The notes beneath the pieces are model-generated. The model saw only the letters and a program-made list of their open reading frames with translations. It had not been told where the DNA came from and searched no databases. A DNA stretch of 64,000 nucleotides from NCBI RefSeq assembly GCF_010686685.1, contig NZ_JAAGWD010000003.1:62001-126000 (forward strand), read 5' to 3'. Made by a program: the position numbers and the translations under genes. Origin of the DNA: Pontibacter burrus. GTDB taxonomy: Bacteria > Bacteroidota > Bacteroidia > Cytophagales > Hymenobacteraceae. Positions 1 to 8,573 of this stretch are shown in pieces (within the stretch, counting starts at the first letter, position 1; each line of letters begins with the position of its first letter).

Positions 1-21
1 ATTGAGTAAAATACTTTAGAG

Positions 22-1560
22 GTGGAAGAAAAGCAAAATAACTATAGCACTGATTCAGAGTCCAGGTTGCAGGCTATTATCGATACGGCTATTGACGGAA
101 TTATAACCATTGATAACCGTGGCGTAGTGGAAACTATGAACCCGGCTGCGGCGCGCATTTTTGGATATGATCCGGAAGAGATCATCGGGCAGAACATTAA
201 GGTTCTGATGCCTGAGCCGGATAAAAGCCTTCACGATGTATATATCGACAACTACCACCGCACGGGTATCGGGCAGATCATCGGCATTGGGCGCGAAGTG
301 TTGGGCAAGAAAAAGGATGGTACTATATTTCCGTTTCTGCTGAGTATCAGTGAAGTTCGCCTGCACGAAAAGCAGATTTTTACCGGCATAGTGCACGACA
401 TTACGGAGCTAAAGAAAACCGAAGCTGCGCTGCGAGAAAGCGAGAACAAGTTTAACTCCATCATACAAACGGCTGTAGACGGTATTATCACGATAGACAC
501 GCGCGGTCTGATCGAAATGGTGAACCCGTCGGCACAGAAGCTTTTTGGCTACGAAGAACATGAACTGATTGGCCGCAACATAAGCATGCTGATGCCGGAA
601 CCGGATAGTAGCCAGCACGATGCTTACATGGAACGCTACCACCGCACCCGCGAACCACGCATTATTGGCATTGGCCGTGAAGTATCCGGGCTACGAAAAG
701 ACGGAACCGTTTTCCCTTTCTTTCTGAGTATAAGTGAAGTACAGCTGGCTGACAGAAAAGTATACACTGGTTTTGTGCACGACATTACACACCAGAAAGT
801 AAGCGAAGAGCGCCTGAGACGTTATGCTGCTGAGCTGGAACGCAGTAACCGCGAACTACAGGATTTTGCCTATGTTTCGTCGCATGACCTGCAGGAGCCA
901 CTGCGCAAAATCCAAGCTTTTGGCGACCGCTTAAAGACCAAGGAATACGATAAACTCAGCGACCAGGGCAAGGATTATGTAGACAGGATGCTGAATGCAG
1001 CCTCGCGTATGCAGAACCTGATAAACGACCTGCTCGACTTCTCCAGAGTGACAAGCAAATCAAAGGCATTTGTTAAAGTAAAGCTCGATAAGATACTGTC
1101 GGAAGTGCTCTCTGACCTGGAAGTAACTATAGAACAGACCGGCGCTGTAATAGAAAGATCGCCGCTGCCAACTATAGAAGGCGAACCAACCCAGATGCGT
1201 CAGTTATTCCAGAACCTGATCAGCAATGCTATTAAGTTCCGGAAAGAGGGTGTTACCCCTGTTGTCAGGATCTCGTCCAGAAATGTGCAGCTACACGCGC
1301 ATCTCACTTCAACGCCCGGCGACGAAATGGTGGAAATAACGATAGAAGATAACGGCATTGGTTTCGATGAGAAATACCTGGATCGTATTTTTAATATCTT
1401 TCAGCGTCTGGAAGGGCAGAAGTATGAAGGCTCTGGTATTGGCCTGGCTGTCTGCCGTAAAATTGCAGTGCGCCACGGCGGCGACATAACGGCCAAAAGC
1501 ACGCCCGGCGAAGGCACCCGATTTATTATTACATTAGCAAAAAAACACTTACAGGAATAA
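22..1560 (+). CDS. Tandem FixL-like PAS sensor histidine kinase
   Basis: This 512-residue sensor kinase would autophosphorylate in response to a signal bound by its PAS domains. Two similar PAS domains lie at about residues 12-130 and 140-260. Each carries the FixL-like run HDxYxxxYHRT followed by IIGIGR, with His71/Arg91 in the first and His199/Arg219 in the second; in FixL these positions are the heme ligand and the distal oxygen-sensing arginine. The DHp helix has SHDLQEPLRKI with the phospho-acceptor His288, and the ATPase domain shows the N box (NLISNAIKF), DNGIGF and GSGIGL. No membrane segment is visible, so it is probably cytoplasmic. The start is GTG, because an in-frame stop lies at 7-9 and no ATG precedes the first PAS domain. 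It heads a run of four signalling genes. Heme binding is inferred from motif positions; many PAS domains with similar motifs bind no heme. Confidence 0.93.
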   Translation: MEEKQNNYSTDSESRLQAIIDTAIDGIITIDNRGVVETMNPAAARIFGYDPEEIIGQNIKVLMPEPDKSLHDVYIDNYHRTGIGQIIGIGREVLGKKKDGTIFPFLLSISEVRLHEKQIFTGIVHDITELKKTEAALRESENKFNSIIQTAVDGIITIDTRGLIEMVNPSAQKLFGYEEHELIGRNISMLMPEPDSSQHDAYMERYHRTREPRIIGIGREVSGLRKDGTVFPFFLSISEVQLADRKVYTGFVHDITHQKVSEERLRRYAAELERSNRELQDFAYVSSHDLQEPLRKIQAFGDRLKTKEYDKLSDQGKDYVDRMLNAASRMQNLINDLLDFSRVTSKSKAFVKVKLDKILSEVLSDLEVTIEQTGAVIERSPLPTIEGEPTQMRQLFQNLISNAIKFRKEGVTPVVRISSRNVQLHAHLTSTPGDEMVEITIEDNGIGFDEKYLDRIFNIFQRLEGQKYEGSGIGLAVCRKIAVRHGGDITAKSTPGEGTRFIITLAKKHLQE

Positions 1561-1571
1561 ACTATAGTTGC

Positions 1572-2021
1572 ATGAGTCCAAATCCAAGATCAATTATCAT
1601 ACTGATTGCCGACGACGATGCCGAAGACCGGATGCTGGTTAAAGAAGCATTGGAGGAAAGCCGCCTGAACAACCATATACAGTTTGTGGAGAACGGCGAA
1701 GAACTGCTGGATTACCTGAACAACAAAGGCAGGTTTGCAGACAAGGAACAGTACCCGACACCGGGCCTGATTCTGCTGGACCTGAACATGCCTAAAAAGG
1801 ATGGTCGTGAAGCGCTGAAAGAGATAAAGCAGCAGGAACATCTGCGCATGATTCCGGTTGTGGTGCTGACCACTTCCAAAGCCGAAGAAGACATCCTGCG
1901 CACCTACGACCTGGGCGTAAGCTCTTTTATTACAAAGCCTGTAACATTCAGCTCCTTGGTTGATGTAATGAAAACCCTGAGCAAATACTGGTTCGAAATT
2001 GTAGAACTGCCCAAAAGTTAG
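1572..2021 (+). CDS. Single-domain response regulator (Rcp1-like receiver)
   Basis: This 149-residue protein is a CheY-like receiver without an output domain. The acidic cluster DDD is at 14-16, the phospho-acceptor is Asp70 in LILLDLNMP, Thr100/Thr101 form the switch position and Lys122 is the conserved lysine. The insertion between beta 2 and the acceptor strand (NNKGRFADKEQYPTPG) is typical of Rcp1-type receivers that pair with PAS or phytochrome-like kinases having the SHDLQEPL type of DHp helix, as the upstream kinase does. It starts 11 bases after the kinase stop, so the two are probably co-transcribed and cognate. It likely acts as a phosphoryl shuttle or by protein contact, since it cannot bind DNA itself. 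Confidence 0.93.
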   Translation: MSPNPRSIIILIADDDAEDRMLVKEALEESRLNNHIQFVENGEELLDYLNNKGRFADKEQYPTPGLILLDLNMPKKDGREALKEIKQQEHLRMIPVVVLTTSKAEEDILRTYDLGVSSFITKPVTFSSLVDVMKTLSKYWFEIVELPKS

Positions 2022-2097
2022 TTAGAAAGTTAAAAAGTTTGGAAGTTAGAAAAGTGAATGTCGAGATTGAGTAACACTTTCTAACTTTTTAACTTAC
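2021..2097. repeat. Imperfect inverted repeat between two signalling genes
   Basis: The gap between the receiver gene and the next kinase holds AAAGTTAAAAAGTT near 2026-2039 and its near complement AACTTTTTAACTT near 2083-2095. The arms could form an AT-rich hairpin in the transcript, which might end or attenuate transcription, but no clear T-run follows. Read as a simple repeat with uncertain role. Confidence 0.45.
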
Positions 2098-2115
2098 AAA
2101 CTTATCCCTTAAAAC

Positions 2116-3354
2116 ATGCCTCATAGCAACAAGATACGTGTACTGCTGATTGATGATGATGAAGATGATTTCATCATTACCCGGGATACAATTGATGAAA
2201 TTCCGGGGCGCAACTATGTGCTTGAATGGACAGCATCTTTCGGTGAGGCACTGGAGCTTATAAAGCAGGAGAAACACGATGTATACCTGGTAGATTTCAG
2301 GCTGGGAGCACACGACGGGCTGGAGTTGATCTCGCAGGCAGTGGAAGGCGGAAGTCTGGCGCCGTTTATACTTTTAACAGGCCAGAGCGACCGCGAAACC
2401 GATGAAAAGGCCATGCGCGTAGGGGCTTCGGATTATCTCGTAAAAGGCACTTTTGATCCGTTTAGTTTAGAGCGATCGATCCGCTATAGTGTGGAGCATG
2501 CCAAAAGCATGGCTGAAATACATAAGCTGAACTCTGAACTTGAACAACGCGTGGATGAGCGTACCCGTGAGCTGGGAGAGGCCGTTAAAAAGCTGGAAGA
2601 AACAAATCGCAGCCTCTACGAAGCACAGGTTGAGATACGCAAGGCACTGCAGAAAGAGAAGGAGCTGCATGAACTAAAATCGAGGTTTGTAACAATAGCC
2701 TCGCATGAGTTTCGTACGCCGCTTAGCACTGTACTTTCATCAGCATCCTTAATTGGCAAATACAAAGCCACTGAAGACGATGAGAAGAGACAGAAGCATG
2801 TGGAGCGCATCAAATCGGCGGTAAGCAATCTTACAACTATCCTAAACGATTTCCTGTCGATAAGCAGGATAGAGGAAGGCAAGATCTATAACGTACCAAC
2901 TACGTTCGACCTGAAAGACTTTACAGCCGAGATTGTAGACGAAATGCAGGGGCTTGTGAAGATCGGGCAGAAGATACACTACCAGCACAGCGGGCCAGAA
3001 ACTATAGTTACCTTAGATAAACAGTTACTAAAAAATATTATATTAAACCTGCTTTCCAACGCCAGCAAGTATTCCGGTGAAGGCAAGCAGATCTACATTG
3101 ACACAGCTGTAAACAGTACTATAAACCTGTCTGTAAAAGATGAAGGTATCGGGATTCCGGATGCTGACAAGGTACATTTGTTTACGCCTTTTTTCCGGGC
3201 GCAAAACGTGACCAATATACAGGGCACCGGTCTCGGACTAAACATTGTGAACCGCTACGTAGATATAATGGACGGATCTTTAACCTACGAAAGTGAACTG
3301 AACGAAGGCACTACTTTCCGTATAACATTCCCAATTCACCCCATAACAGCATAA
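2116..3354 (+). CDS. Hybrid receiver-histidine kinase
   Basis: A 412-residue protein with an N-terminal receiver (about 8-125; acidic IDDDEDD, phospho-acceptor Asp60 in VYLVDFRLG), a probable coiled-coil linker (about 135-185, rich in Glu, Leu and Arg), a HisKA helix with His197 in ASHEFRTPL, and an ATPase domain with NIILNLLSNASKYS, DEGIGIP and GTGLGL. A receiver placed before the kinase core suggests that the kinase is switched by phosphorylation from another kinase, here plausibly the PAS kinase upstream. No membrane helix is seen, so it should be soluble. The stop at 3354 is two bases before the next start, a tight operon arrangement. Its own output partner is most simply the receiver-CRP protein that follows. 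Confidence 0.93.
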   Translation: MPHSNKIRVLLIDDDEDDFIITRDTIDEIPGRNYVLEWTASFGEALELIKQEKHDVYLVDFRLGAHDGLELISQAVEGGSLAPFILLTGQSDRETDEKAMRVGASDYLVKGTFDPFSLERSIRYSVEHAKSMAEIHKLNSELEQRVDERTRELGEAVKKLEETNRSLYEAQVEIRKALQKEKELHELKSRFVTIASHEFRTPLSTVLSSASLIGKYKATEDDEKRQKHVERIKSAVSNLTTILNDFLSISRIEEGKIYNVPTTFDLKDFTAEIVDEMQGLVKIGQKIHYQHSGPETIVTLDKQLLKNIILNLLSNASKYSGEGKQIYIDTAVNSTINLSVKDEGIGIPDADKVHLFTPFFRAQNVTNIQGTGLGLNIVNRYVDIMDGSLTYESELNEGTTFRITFPIHPITA

Positions 3355-3356
3355 CC

Positions 3357-4418
3357 ATGAAAAAAATATTGCTGATAGAAGATAATCAGGAGATCAGAGA
3401 AAACACAGCCGAGATACTTTCTTTGGCAAACTATAACGTTATAGAGGCCGAGAATGGGAAAGTAGGCGTTGAGCTGGCTAAGAATGAGCAGCCTGACCTG
3501 ATCATCTGCGACATTATGATGCCCCAGCTGGACGGTTACGGGGTGCTGCACATGCTCAGCAAAAACCCGGCAACATCAAGTATTCCATTCATCTTCCTGA
3601 CTGCAAAATCGGAGAAAGAAGACTTCCGAAAAGGCATGAACCTAGGCGCCGATGACTATCTGACCAAACCATTCGATGACTTAGAGTTGCTGGATGCCGT
3701 GGAAATGCGGTTGAAAAAGAACGAGATCCTGAAGGCTGAATTTAACAAGAGTGTTGAAGGCATAGACAACTTTATACAGGAAGCGCGCGGCTTCGAGGAC
3801 CTGAACAAACTGCTTTCGGATAAGCGCAAGGTGACGGTGTTTAAGAAAAAGCAGCACCTGTTTATGGAAGGCTACCGCACCACGGCGTTATATTTCCTGA
3901 ACAAAGGCAAGATCAAGACTTTTAAGGCGAACGAAGAAGGCCGTGAGTACATTACCAACCTCTACAAAGACGGTGACTTTATCGGTTACCTCGACTTGCT
4001 GGAAGAAACACCTTACCGCGAATCGGCTGTAGCGCTGGAAGATTCTGAAGTGTATATCATCCCCAAAGAAGACTTTTTTACGCTTCTCAACCACAACCGC
4101 GACATTGCCAACAAGTTCATAAAACTGCTTTCTGATAACCTGGCCGACCGCGAAGAACGCCTGTTGAAACTGGCTTATAATTCGGTGCGCAAGCGCGTAG
4201 CTGAAGCCTTGCTGTTAGTAGAAAAACAATACCAGCAACAGGCCGGCGATAAAACCCAGATCAGCATAACCCGCGAAGACCTAGCTAGTATAGTTGGCGC
4301 TTCCAAAGAAACTGTAATCAGAACCTTAGCCGATTTTAAAGACGAAAAACTGATTGACAGCCAGGGAAGCCGCATTTTTATACTTGATTCTGCCAAGCTG
4401 GCCAAAATGCGGAATTAA
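3357..4418 (+). CDS. Receiver-CRP/FNR fusion transcription regulator
   Basis: A 353-residue response regulator whose output is a CRP/FNR-type module instead of the usual OmpR or NarL type. The receiver (1-120) has Asp52 in LIICDIMMP as phospho-acceptor and Lys104 in the TKPF motif. A cyclic-nucleotide-binding-like beta roll covers about 145-250, with the loop GDFIGYLDLLEETPYRESA where CRP has its phosphate-binding cassette. A winged helix-turn-helix follows (about 275-345; TREDLASIVGASKETVIRTL). The protein joins in one chain what FixJ and FixK do in two. It lacks the N-terminal cysteines of an FNR iron-sulfur cluster. Phosphorylation by the two kinases encoded just upstream would be the natural input. 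Whether it binds a nucleotide cannot be told from sequence. Confidence 0.92.
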   Translation: MKKILLIEDNQEIRENTAEILSLANYNVIEAENGKVGVELAKNEQPDLIICDIMMPQLDGYGVLHMLSKNPATSSIPFIFLTAKSEKEDFRKGMNLGADDYLTKPFDDLELLDAVEMRLKKNEILKAEFNKSVEGIDNFIQEARGFEDLNKLLSDKRKVTVFKKKQHLFMEGYRTTALYFLNKGKIKTFKANEEGREYITNLYKDGDFIGYLDLLEETPYRESAVALEDSEVYIIPKEDFFTLLNHNRDIANKFIKLLSDNLADREERLLKLAYNSVRKRVAEALLLVEKQYQQQAGDKTQISITREDLASIVGASKETVIRTLADFKDEKLIDSQGSRIFILDSAKLAKMRN

Positions 4419-4453
4419 GGTATTCTATGTAAACATGGATTTATGATCGCATA

Positions 4454-4963
4454 ATGAAGTACATCATATTTTGCTTTCTGGCGTCACTTGTTTCCTGTAA
4501 TAATCCAGCTGATTTAAGGGAACAGAATCAATATATTTTGTCTGAACCTGAAGGATTCTCAGACTTTGATATTGAATATGACGTGAATAGGGGAGATAAC
4601 TATTTTTCTTCAATTGATTCAATTTATACTCGGGATTATGTTGATGAAACAAGAAAAGTTAAAGTAGTACTAACTACTGAAGAAAAACAGAGAATTTTTG
4701 AAGTAGTAAAGGAGGCGGATTTTTTAAGCTTACCTGACACTATTGAGAGAAGTGGTGACACATGCATGTTACCAGCATTTACAAAGGAGGTGAAAGTTAA
4801 AATTGGATCTAGGGAAAAAAGAGTTTATGACTTAATATATTGTGATGTAAAAGATAAAACTATAGAAGAGAGATTTAACTTAATCACTAATACATTGTGG
4901 GAGATTCTTCAAAGCAAAGATAAAGTAAAAGACCTGCCCCAAAGCGATAAGATTTATATGTAA
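4454..4963 (+). CDS. Hypothetical lipoprotein
   Basis: A 169-residue protein that begins with a short lipoprotein signal peptide (MKYIIFCFLASLVSC), with Cys15 as the likely lipidated residue. The mature part is acidic and includes the stretch LTTEEKQRIFEVVKEADF, which resembles small secreted Bacteroidota proteins of unknown function. I do not recognise the family. It follows the regulator gene by 35 bases and is AT-richer than its neighbours. A clear terminator follows at 5004-5046, so it ends this transcription unit. Confidence 0.75.
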   Translation: MKYIIFCFLASLVSCNNPADLREQNQYILSEPEGFSDFDIEYDVNRGDNYFSSIDSIYTRDYVDETRKVKVVLTTEEKQRIFEVVKEADFLSLPDTIERSGDTCMLPAFTKEVKVKIGSREKRVYDLIYCDVKDKTIEERFNLITNTLWEILQSKDKVKDLPQSDKIYM

Positions 4964-5003
4964 TACATAAAGCTGGCAAGTTCTAAAGTGCAAAATTTAA
5001 ACT

Positions 5004-5046
5004 ATAGCCCGAACTTCAGAAATGGAGTCCGGGCTATCGTTTTTTT
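5004..5046 (+). terminator. Rho-independent terminator after the lipoprotein gene
   Basis: An 8-bp stem (ATAGCCCG at 5004-5011 with CGGGCTAT at 5030-5037) is followed by a T-run at 5040-5046. It separates the signalling/lipoprotein unit from hemA. Confidence 0.88.
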
Positions 5047-5141
5047 ATAAAGTTGACATCAATCAATGGATATAGTTGACATAAGTCATGTTTCTGTTGA
5101 ATTGCTTTTCAGACATTTGCATTGAAATCTGAAACACCACC

Positions 5142-6404
5142 ATGCAGAACAACTTTAAAGCCCTTACCTTATCTTACAAACATGCACCGATAAATGTGCG
5201 CGAAGCAGTAGCCCTGAACGAGATAGGTTGCCGCAATTTGCTGGATAAGATCAGGGAGTTTACAGATGCCCAGGATGTGCTGGTACTTTCTACCTGTAAC
5301 CGTACGGAAGTATACTATATTTCTGAAAAAGAGCTGGACCAGGCGATTATAAAACTGATTGCGATGGAACGTGGCTTTATTTCTACAAAAAAGATCACGC
5401 CCTACTTTAAGCACATTACCGATCCTGAGCTGGCTGTTCAGCATTTATTTTATGTAGGCCTTGGTCTGGAGTCGCAGGTGGTGGGCGATATGCAGATACT
5501 GAACCAGGTAAAGAAAGCTTACCAATGGTCTGCAGAAGCAAATATGGCCGGCCCGTTCCTGCACCGTTTGCTGCACACAATCTTCGCTACCAACAAACAG
5601 GTTTTCAACGAGACTTCCTTTTTCGATGGCGCTGCTTCGGTATCGTATGCCACTGTTGAGTTAGTGGAAGAGCTAATAGCTGACCTGGTAAATCCGCGTG
5701 TGCTGATGATCGGGGTAGGAGAGATTGGGGCGAATGTGTGTGATAACTTTCAGAAGTCAACTATTAATAATGTAGTTATTGCTAACCGCACACATCACAA
5801 AGCACAGGCCCTGGCCGAGAAAACCAACGCTACAGCTGTGTACTGGGAGAATGTGTGGGAAGAGATTGCCCAGGCAGATGTTGTCATTTCGTCTGTCCCC
5901 GGCGACTGCTTTTTCATCAGTAAAGAAGTGATAGCGCAGCAGGGTGTAACTACTCCGAAGTTCTTCCTGGACCTGTCTATGCCACGCAGCATCGATAGCA
6001 CACTGGAGGAAATTGCAGGTGTAAAAGTATACAATGTAGATACCATTAAAAACCGCGCTTCAGAAGCCCTGGAAATGCGCATGGCCGCCATTCCGCAGGT
6101 GCAGCAGATTATCTCAGCAGCTATGGTTGAGTTTAGCACCTGGACCCGCGAAATGGCGATGTCGCCGGCCCTGCAGCAGTTCAAAAGCAAGCTCGAAGAA
6201 ATCCGTCAGCAGGAGTTGAACCGGTATATGAAGAACTTAGGCGAAGCGGAACGTGAAGTAGTGGAAAAATTAACACAGAACATTCTCAATAAGATCGTAA
6301 AGCTACCCGCCCTGGAACTGAAAGCCGCCTGTATGCGGGGTGAGTCTGAAGCGTTGGTAGAAGGGTTAGCTGCTTTGTTTAGTTTAGAGAAAGATAAAGT
6401 TTAG
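5142..6404 (+). CDS. hemA: Glutamyl-tRNA reductase
   Basis: A 420-residue GluTR, the usual family length. It reduces glutamyl-tRNA(Glu) with NADPH to glutamate-1-semialdehyde, the first committed step of C5-pathway tetrapyrrole synthesis. Cys52 in LSTCNRTEVY is the catalytic nucleophile; the NADPH-binding Rossmann loop is about 187-197 (MIGVGEIGANV) followed by VIANRT; the C-terminal part is the helical dimerisation domain. The gene stands alone between two terminators, with no other hem gene beside it. Heme supply fits both the complex I locus downstream and the possible heme-PAS kinase upstream, though that link is only by position. Confidence 0.97.
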   Translation: MQNNFKALTLSYKHAPINVREAVALNEIGCRNLLDKIREFTDAQDVLVLSTCNRTEVYYISEKELDQAIIKLIAMERGFISTKKITPYFKHITDPELAVQHLFYVGLGLESQVVGDMQILNQVKKAYQWSAEANMAGPFLHRLLHTIFATNKQVFNETSFFDGAASVSYATVELVEELIADLVNPRVLMIGVGEIGANVCDNFQKSTINNVVIANRTHHKAQALAEKTNATAVYWENVWEEIAQADVVISSVPGDCFFISKEVIAQQGVTTPKFFLDLSMPRSIDSTLEEIAGVKVYNVDTIKNRASEALEMRMAAIPQVQQIISAAMVEFSTWTREMAMSPALQQFKSKLEEIRQQELNRYMKNLGEAEREVVEKLTQNILNKIVKLPALELKAACMRGESEALVEGLAALFSLEKDKV

Positions 6405-6431
6405 AAGTTTTAGTATAGGTGAATAGATAAA

Positions 6432-6458
6432 AAGGCTCTTGTTTCAAGAGCCTTTTTT
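6432..6458 (+). terminator. Rho-independent terminator after hemA
   Basis: The stem AAGGCTCTT (6432-6440) pairs with AAGAGCCTT (6446-6454) and runs into six Ts. A strong intrinsic terminator 30 bases after the hemA stop. Confidence 0.92.
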
Positions 6459-6470
6459 GTTGCTGACTTT

Positions 6471-7091
6471 TGTCATTTCGAACATTCTTGAGACGCGAGT
6501 CGAAAAGAGCCAGCGCAGCTGTGAGAAATCTATCGCAGCTTATAGTTGAAGTTAATTACTCTTTGAACTAAGCCTTCCTTTCAAACTTCCTTCAATCCTG
6601 GGAGCTCTACTTGCCTACAGTTTCCAATTAGCTTTGGTGCCCTCACGGCCGGGAGGCCCCGTCTTTGGGCATCGCGCTGCTGCTTTCTTGCTATCCTCGT
6701 TCCTCGGATTGCCTAAAGGCACCACAACAAATCAAAGGCGCTCAACCCAAAGACTGAGAAGTTTCGAATAGCTACCACTAACTATAGTTTGATCCGGTAA
6801 GCTTCGAGATTTATCGGGATGATAGTCTCAAGGGGACAGGTAAACCTGTCCTTCTCGTGTTAAATAACTATAGCTAATTCAGATTTCTCCTTTCGTCGAA
6901 ATGACAGTTCGAAAAGCAGTAGCAGAAAAGTCCCCTTTGAAGGGGGCAGGGGGATGACAAACAGAAACTATAGAACTATAATCTCAACTACAACTATAGC
7001 AAAAAATCCCCTCTCGGGAGGGGCAGGGGTGGGTTAATACAGCAACTATAAAATTATAGCCAAGCTCCTTCCCCTGTTTTTAGGGGAAGGT
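6471..7091. repeat. Intergenic repeat island A
   Basis: This 647-base gap between convergent hemA and nuoN has no credible gene. It holds, in order: a TGTCATTTCGA...GAGAAATCTATC arm (6471-6533), the 175-bp module (6595-6772), a GACAGGT/ACCTGTC hairpin (about 6836-6853), a GATTTCTC...CGAAATGACA arm (6882-6906) that is the inverted mate of the first arm, a hairpin of the form AAGTCCCCTTT/AAGGGGGCAGGGG (6929-6953), a CCCCTCTCGGGAGGGG palindrome with GGGGTGGG (about 7010-7034), and CCTTCCCCT/AGGGGAAGG (7067-7090). ACTATAG motifs sit between the modules. The same order recurs in islands B, C and D. Confidence 0.85.
6595..6772 (+). repeat. 175-bp interspersed module, copy A
   Basis: Shares with copies B, C and D the blocks CCTGGGAGCT, GGTGC(G/C)CTCACGGCCG, CCCCGTCTTTGGGCATCGCG, TTGCCTAAAGGCACC and GGCGCTCAACCCAAAGACTG. 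GTCTTTGGG can pair with the later CCCAAAGAC, and TGCC-N4-GGCA forms a small inner hairpin. In its middle it matches copy C (CTGCTGCTTTCTTGCTA) more than B or D. A frame through it has an internal TAA, which argues against coding. Confidence 0.85.
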
Positions 7092-7107
7092 TGGGAAGGG
7101 GTAAATC

Positions 7108-8568
7108 TTACTTAGCCACTATCTCCGGCACACTCACCAGCACATTCTGAATCAGCTGTACCAACCCAGTTGGGTACACACCGACATACACCAGAAGTAA
7201 TGCCAATACAGCCAGCGTACCTGCACTGGCAACATAAATAGAAGGGCGTAACCGTATAGTTGGCTCGCGCTCTGTTTCCGGTTGCTGGAACATGACGGCG
7301 ATGATCTTGATGTAGTAGTATAAGCCAATCACACTGTTGAGTACCAGCATGACCACCAGAAGCCATAGTTGGTCGTTTATACCAGCGGCGATAATGTAGA
7401 ATTTACCAACAAAACCAGCAGTGAGTGGAATACCCGCCAGCGATAGCAACATAGCCGAGAACACAGCAGCCGTCCAGGGACGCCGCCAAAGCAGGCCTTT
7501 GTAATCTTCCAAAAGTTCGGCATCGCTGTTTTTATCCGAGAGCATGGCTACCACACCAAACGCACCAACACTGGTAATAAAGTACGCTACCAGGTAAAAA
7601 GTTATTGCTTCTACTCCCATCTGATTACCTGCCATAAAGGCTACCAAAATATAACCTAAATGCGAGATTGATGAATAAGCCAGGATACGTTTTACGTTCT
7701 TCTGCATCAGGGCCAGCAGGTTTCCGGCAAACATGGACGCAATGGCAACTATAGTTAAAATCGTAACCAGCACCGGGTAACGGAAACCATCTATTTCCAT
7801 GAAAAAACGGATCAGCAAGCCTAATACTCCTCCCTTGGAAACGGTAGCAATAAAAGCCGTAACTGGAGCAGGCGCACCTTCATACACGTCCGGCGTCCAC
7901 ATATGGAACGGTACAATGCCCAACTTAAAACCAACCCCGATCAGTATCATGCCGATACCTGTGAGTAGCAACAGCGGCAACTCCTGCATACCGGCTATAC
8001 TTTGAGCCAGGCCTGAGAAAACCATCGTGCCCGTACTAAAGTACACCAGCGCCATCCCGAACAGCATGAAGGCAGAAGAGAAAGCTGCGAGAATCAGGTA
8101 TTTGATCCCAGCTTCGTCGGAGCGGGGACGGGTGCGCAGGTAAGGTATAAGTGCATAAAGCGAGATACTGAGGATTTCCAGGCCCAGGAACAGCGATGCA
8201 AAGTGAGTACTGATCACCAGCACACAGGCACCTAAGGTAGCCAGAACCAGTAGCAAGTAGTATTCTTCTTTCCGTTCTTCGCGCTGCTCAAAATAGGCAT
8301 AAGAGAGCATACTCACGAGCAACGACGTCAGGAGGATCATTCCGATATAGAACACGCCGAAGCCATCAATCACAAACATCGGCTCAATGACATAAGCTGT
8401 GGTGGTGCGCAACTCAAACAGCGACCCAAAAGCTGCAATAAACGACAGCGCCGTAATGACATAGATGATCTTATGGTTGCGCCATGCGGCAATGACCAGC
8501 ATCGAGATAAGTACTGCAAATGTAAGGATCAACAGCGGCATCAGGTATAAAAAATCAGTCTGGCTCAT
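7108..8568 (-). CDS. nuoN: NADH-quinone oxidoreductase subunit N
   Basis: A 486-residue, highly hydrophobic antiporter-like subunit of the complex I membrane arm, with about 14 membrane helices. The family motif around HMWTPDVYEGAPAPVTAF is present, as is the conserved lysine-bearing helix near SKGGVLGLLIRF. It takes part in proton translocation next to NuoM. It is the last gene of the locus, starting 5 bases after nuoM ends, and is followed by a repeat hairpin at 7067-7090 that may end the transcript. Confidence 0.97.
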   Translation of the reverse strand: MSQTDFLYLMPLLILTFAVLISMLVIAAWRNHKIIYVITALSFIAAFGSLFELRTTTAYVIEPMFVIDGFGVFYIGMILLTSLLVSMLSYAYFEQREERKEEYYLLLVLATLGACVLVISTHFASLFLGLEILSISLYALIPYLRTRPRSDEAGIKYLILAAFSSAFMLFGMALVYFSTGTMVFSGLAQSIAGMQELPLLLLTGIGMILIGVGFKLGIVPFHMWTPDVYEGAPAPVTAFIATVSKGGVLGLLIRFFMEIDGFRYPVLVTILTIVAIASMFAGNLLALMQKNVKRILAYSSISHLGYILVAFMAGNQMGVEAITFYLVAYFITSVGAFGVVAMLSDKNSDAELLEDYKGLLWRRPWTAAVFSAMLLSLAGIPLTAGFVGKFYIIAAGINDQLWLLVVMLVLNSVIGLYYYIKIIAVMFQQPETEREPTIRLRPSIYVASAGTLAVLALLLVYVGVYPTGLVQLIQNVLVSVPEIVAK

Positions 8569-8573
8569 GTCTT

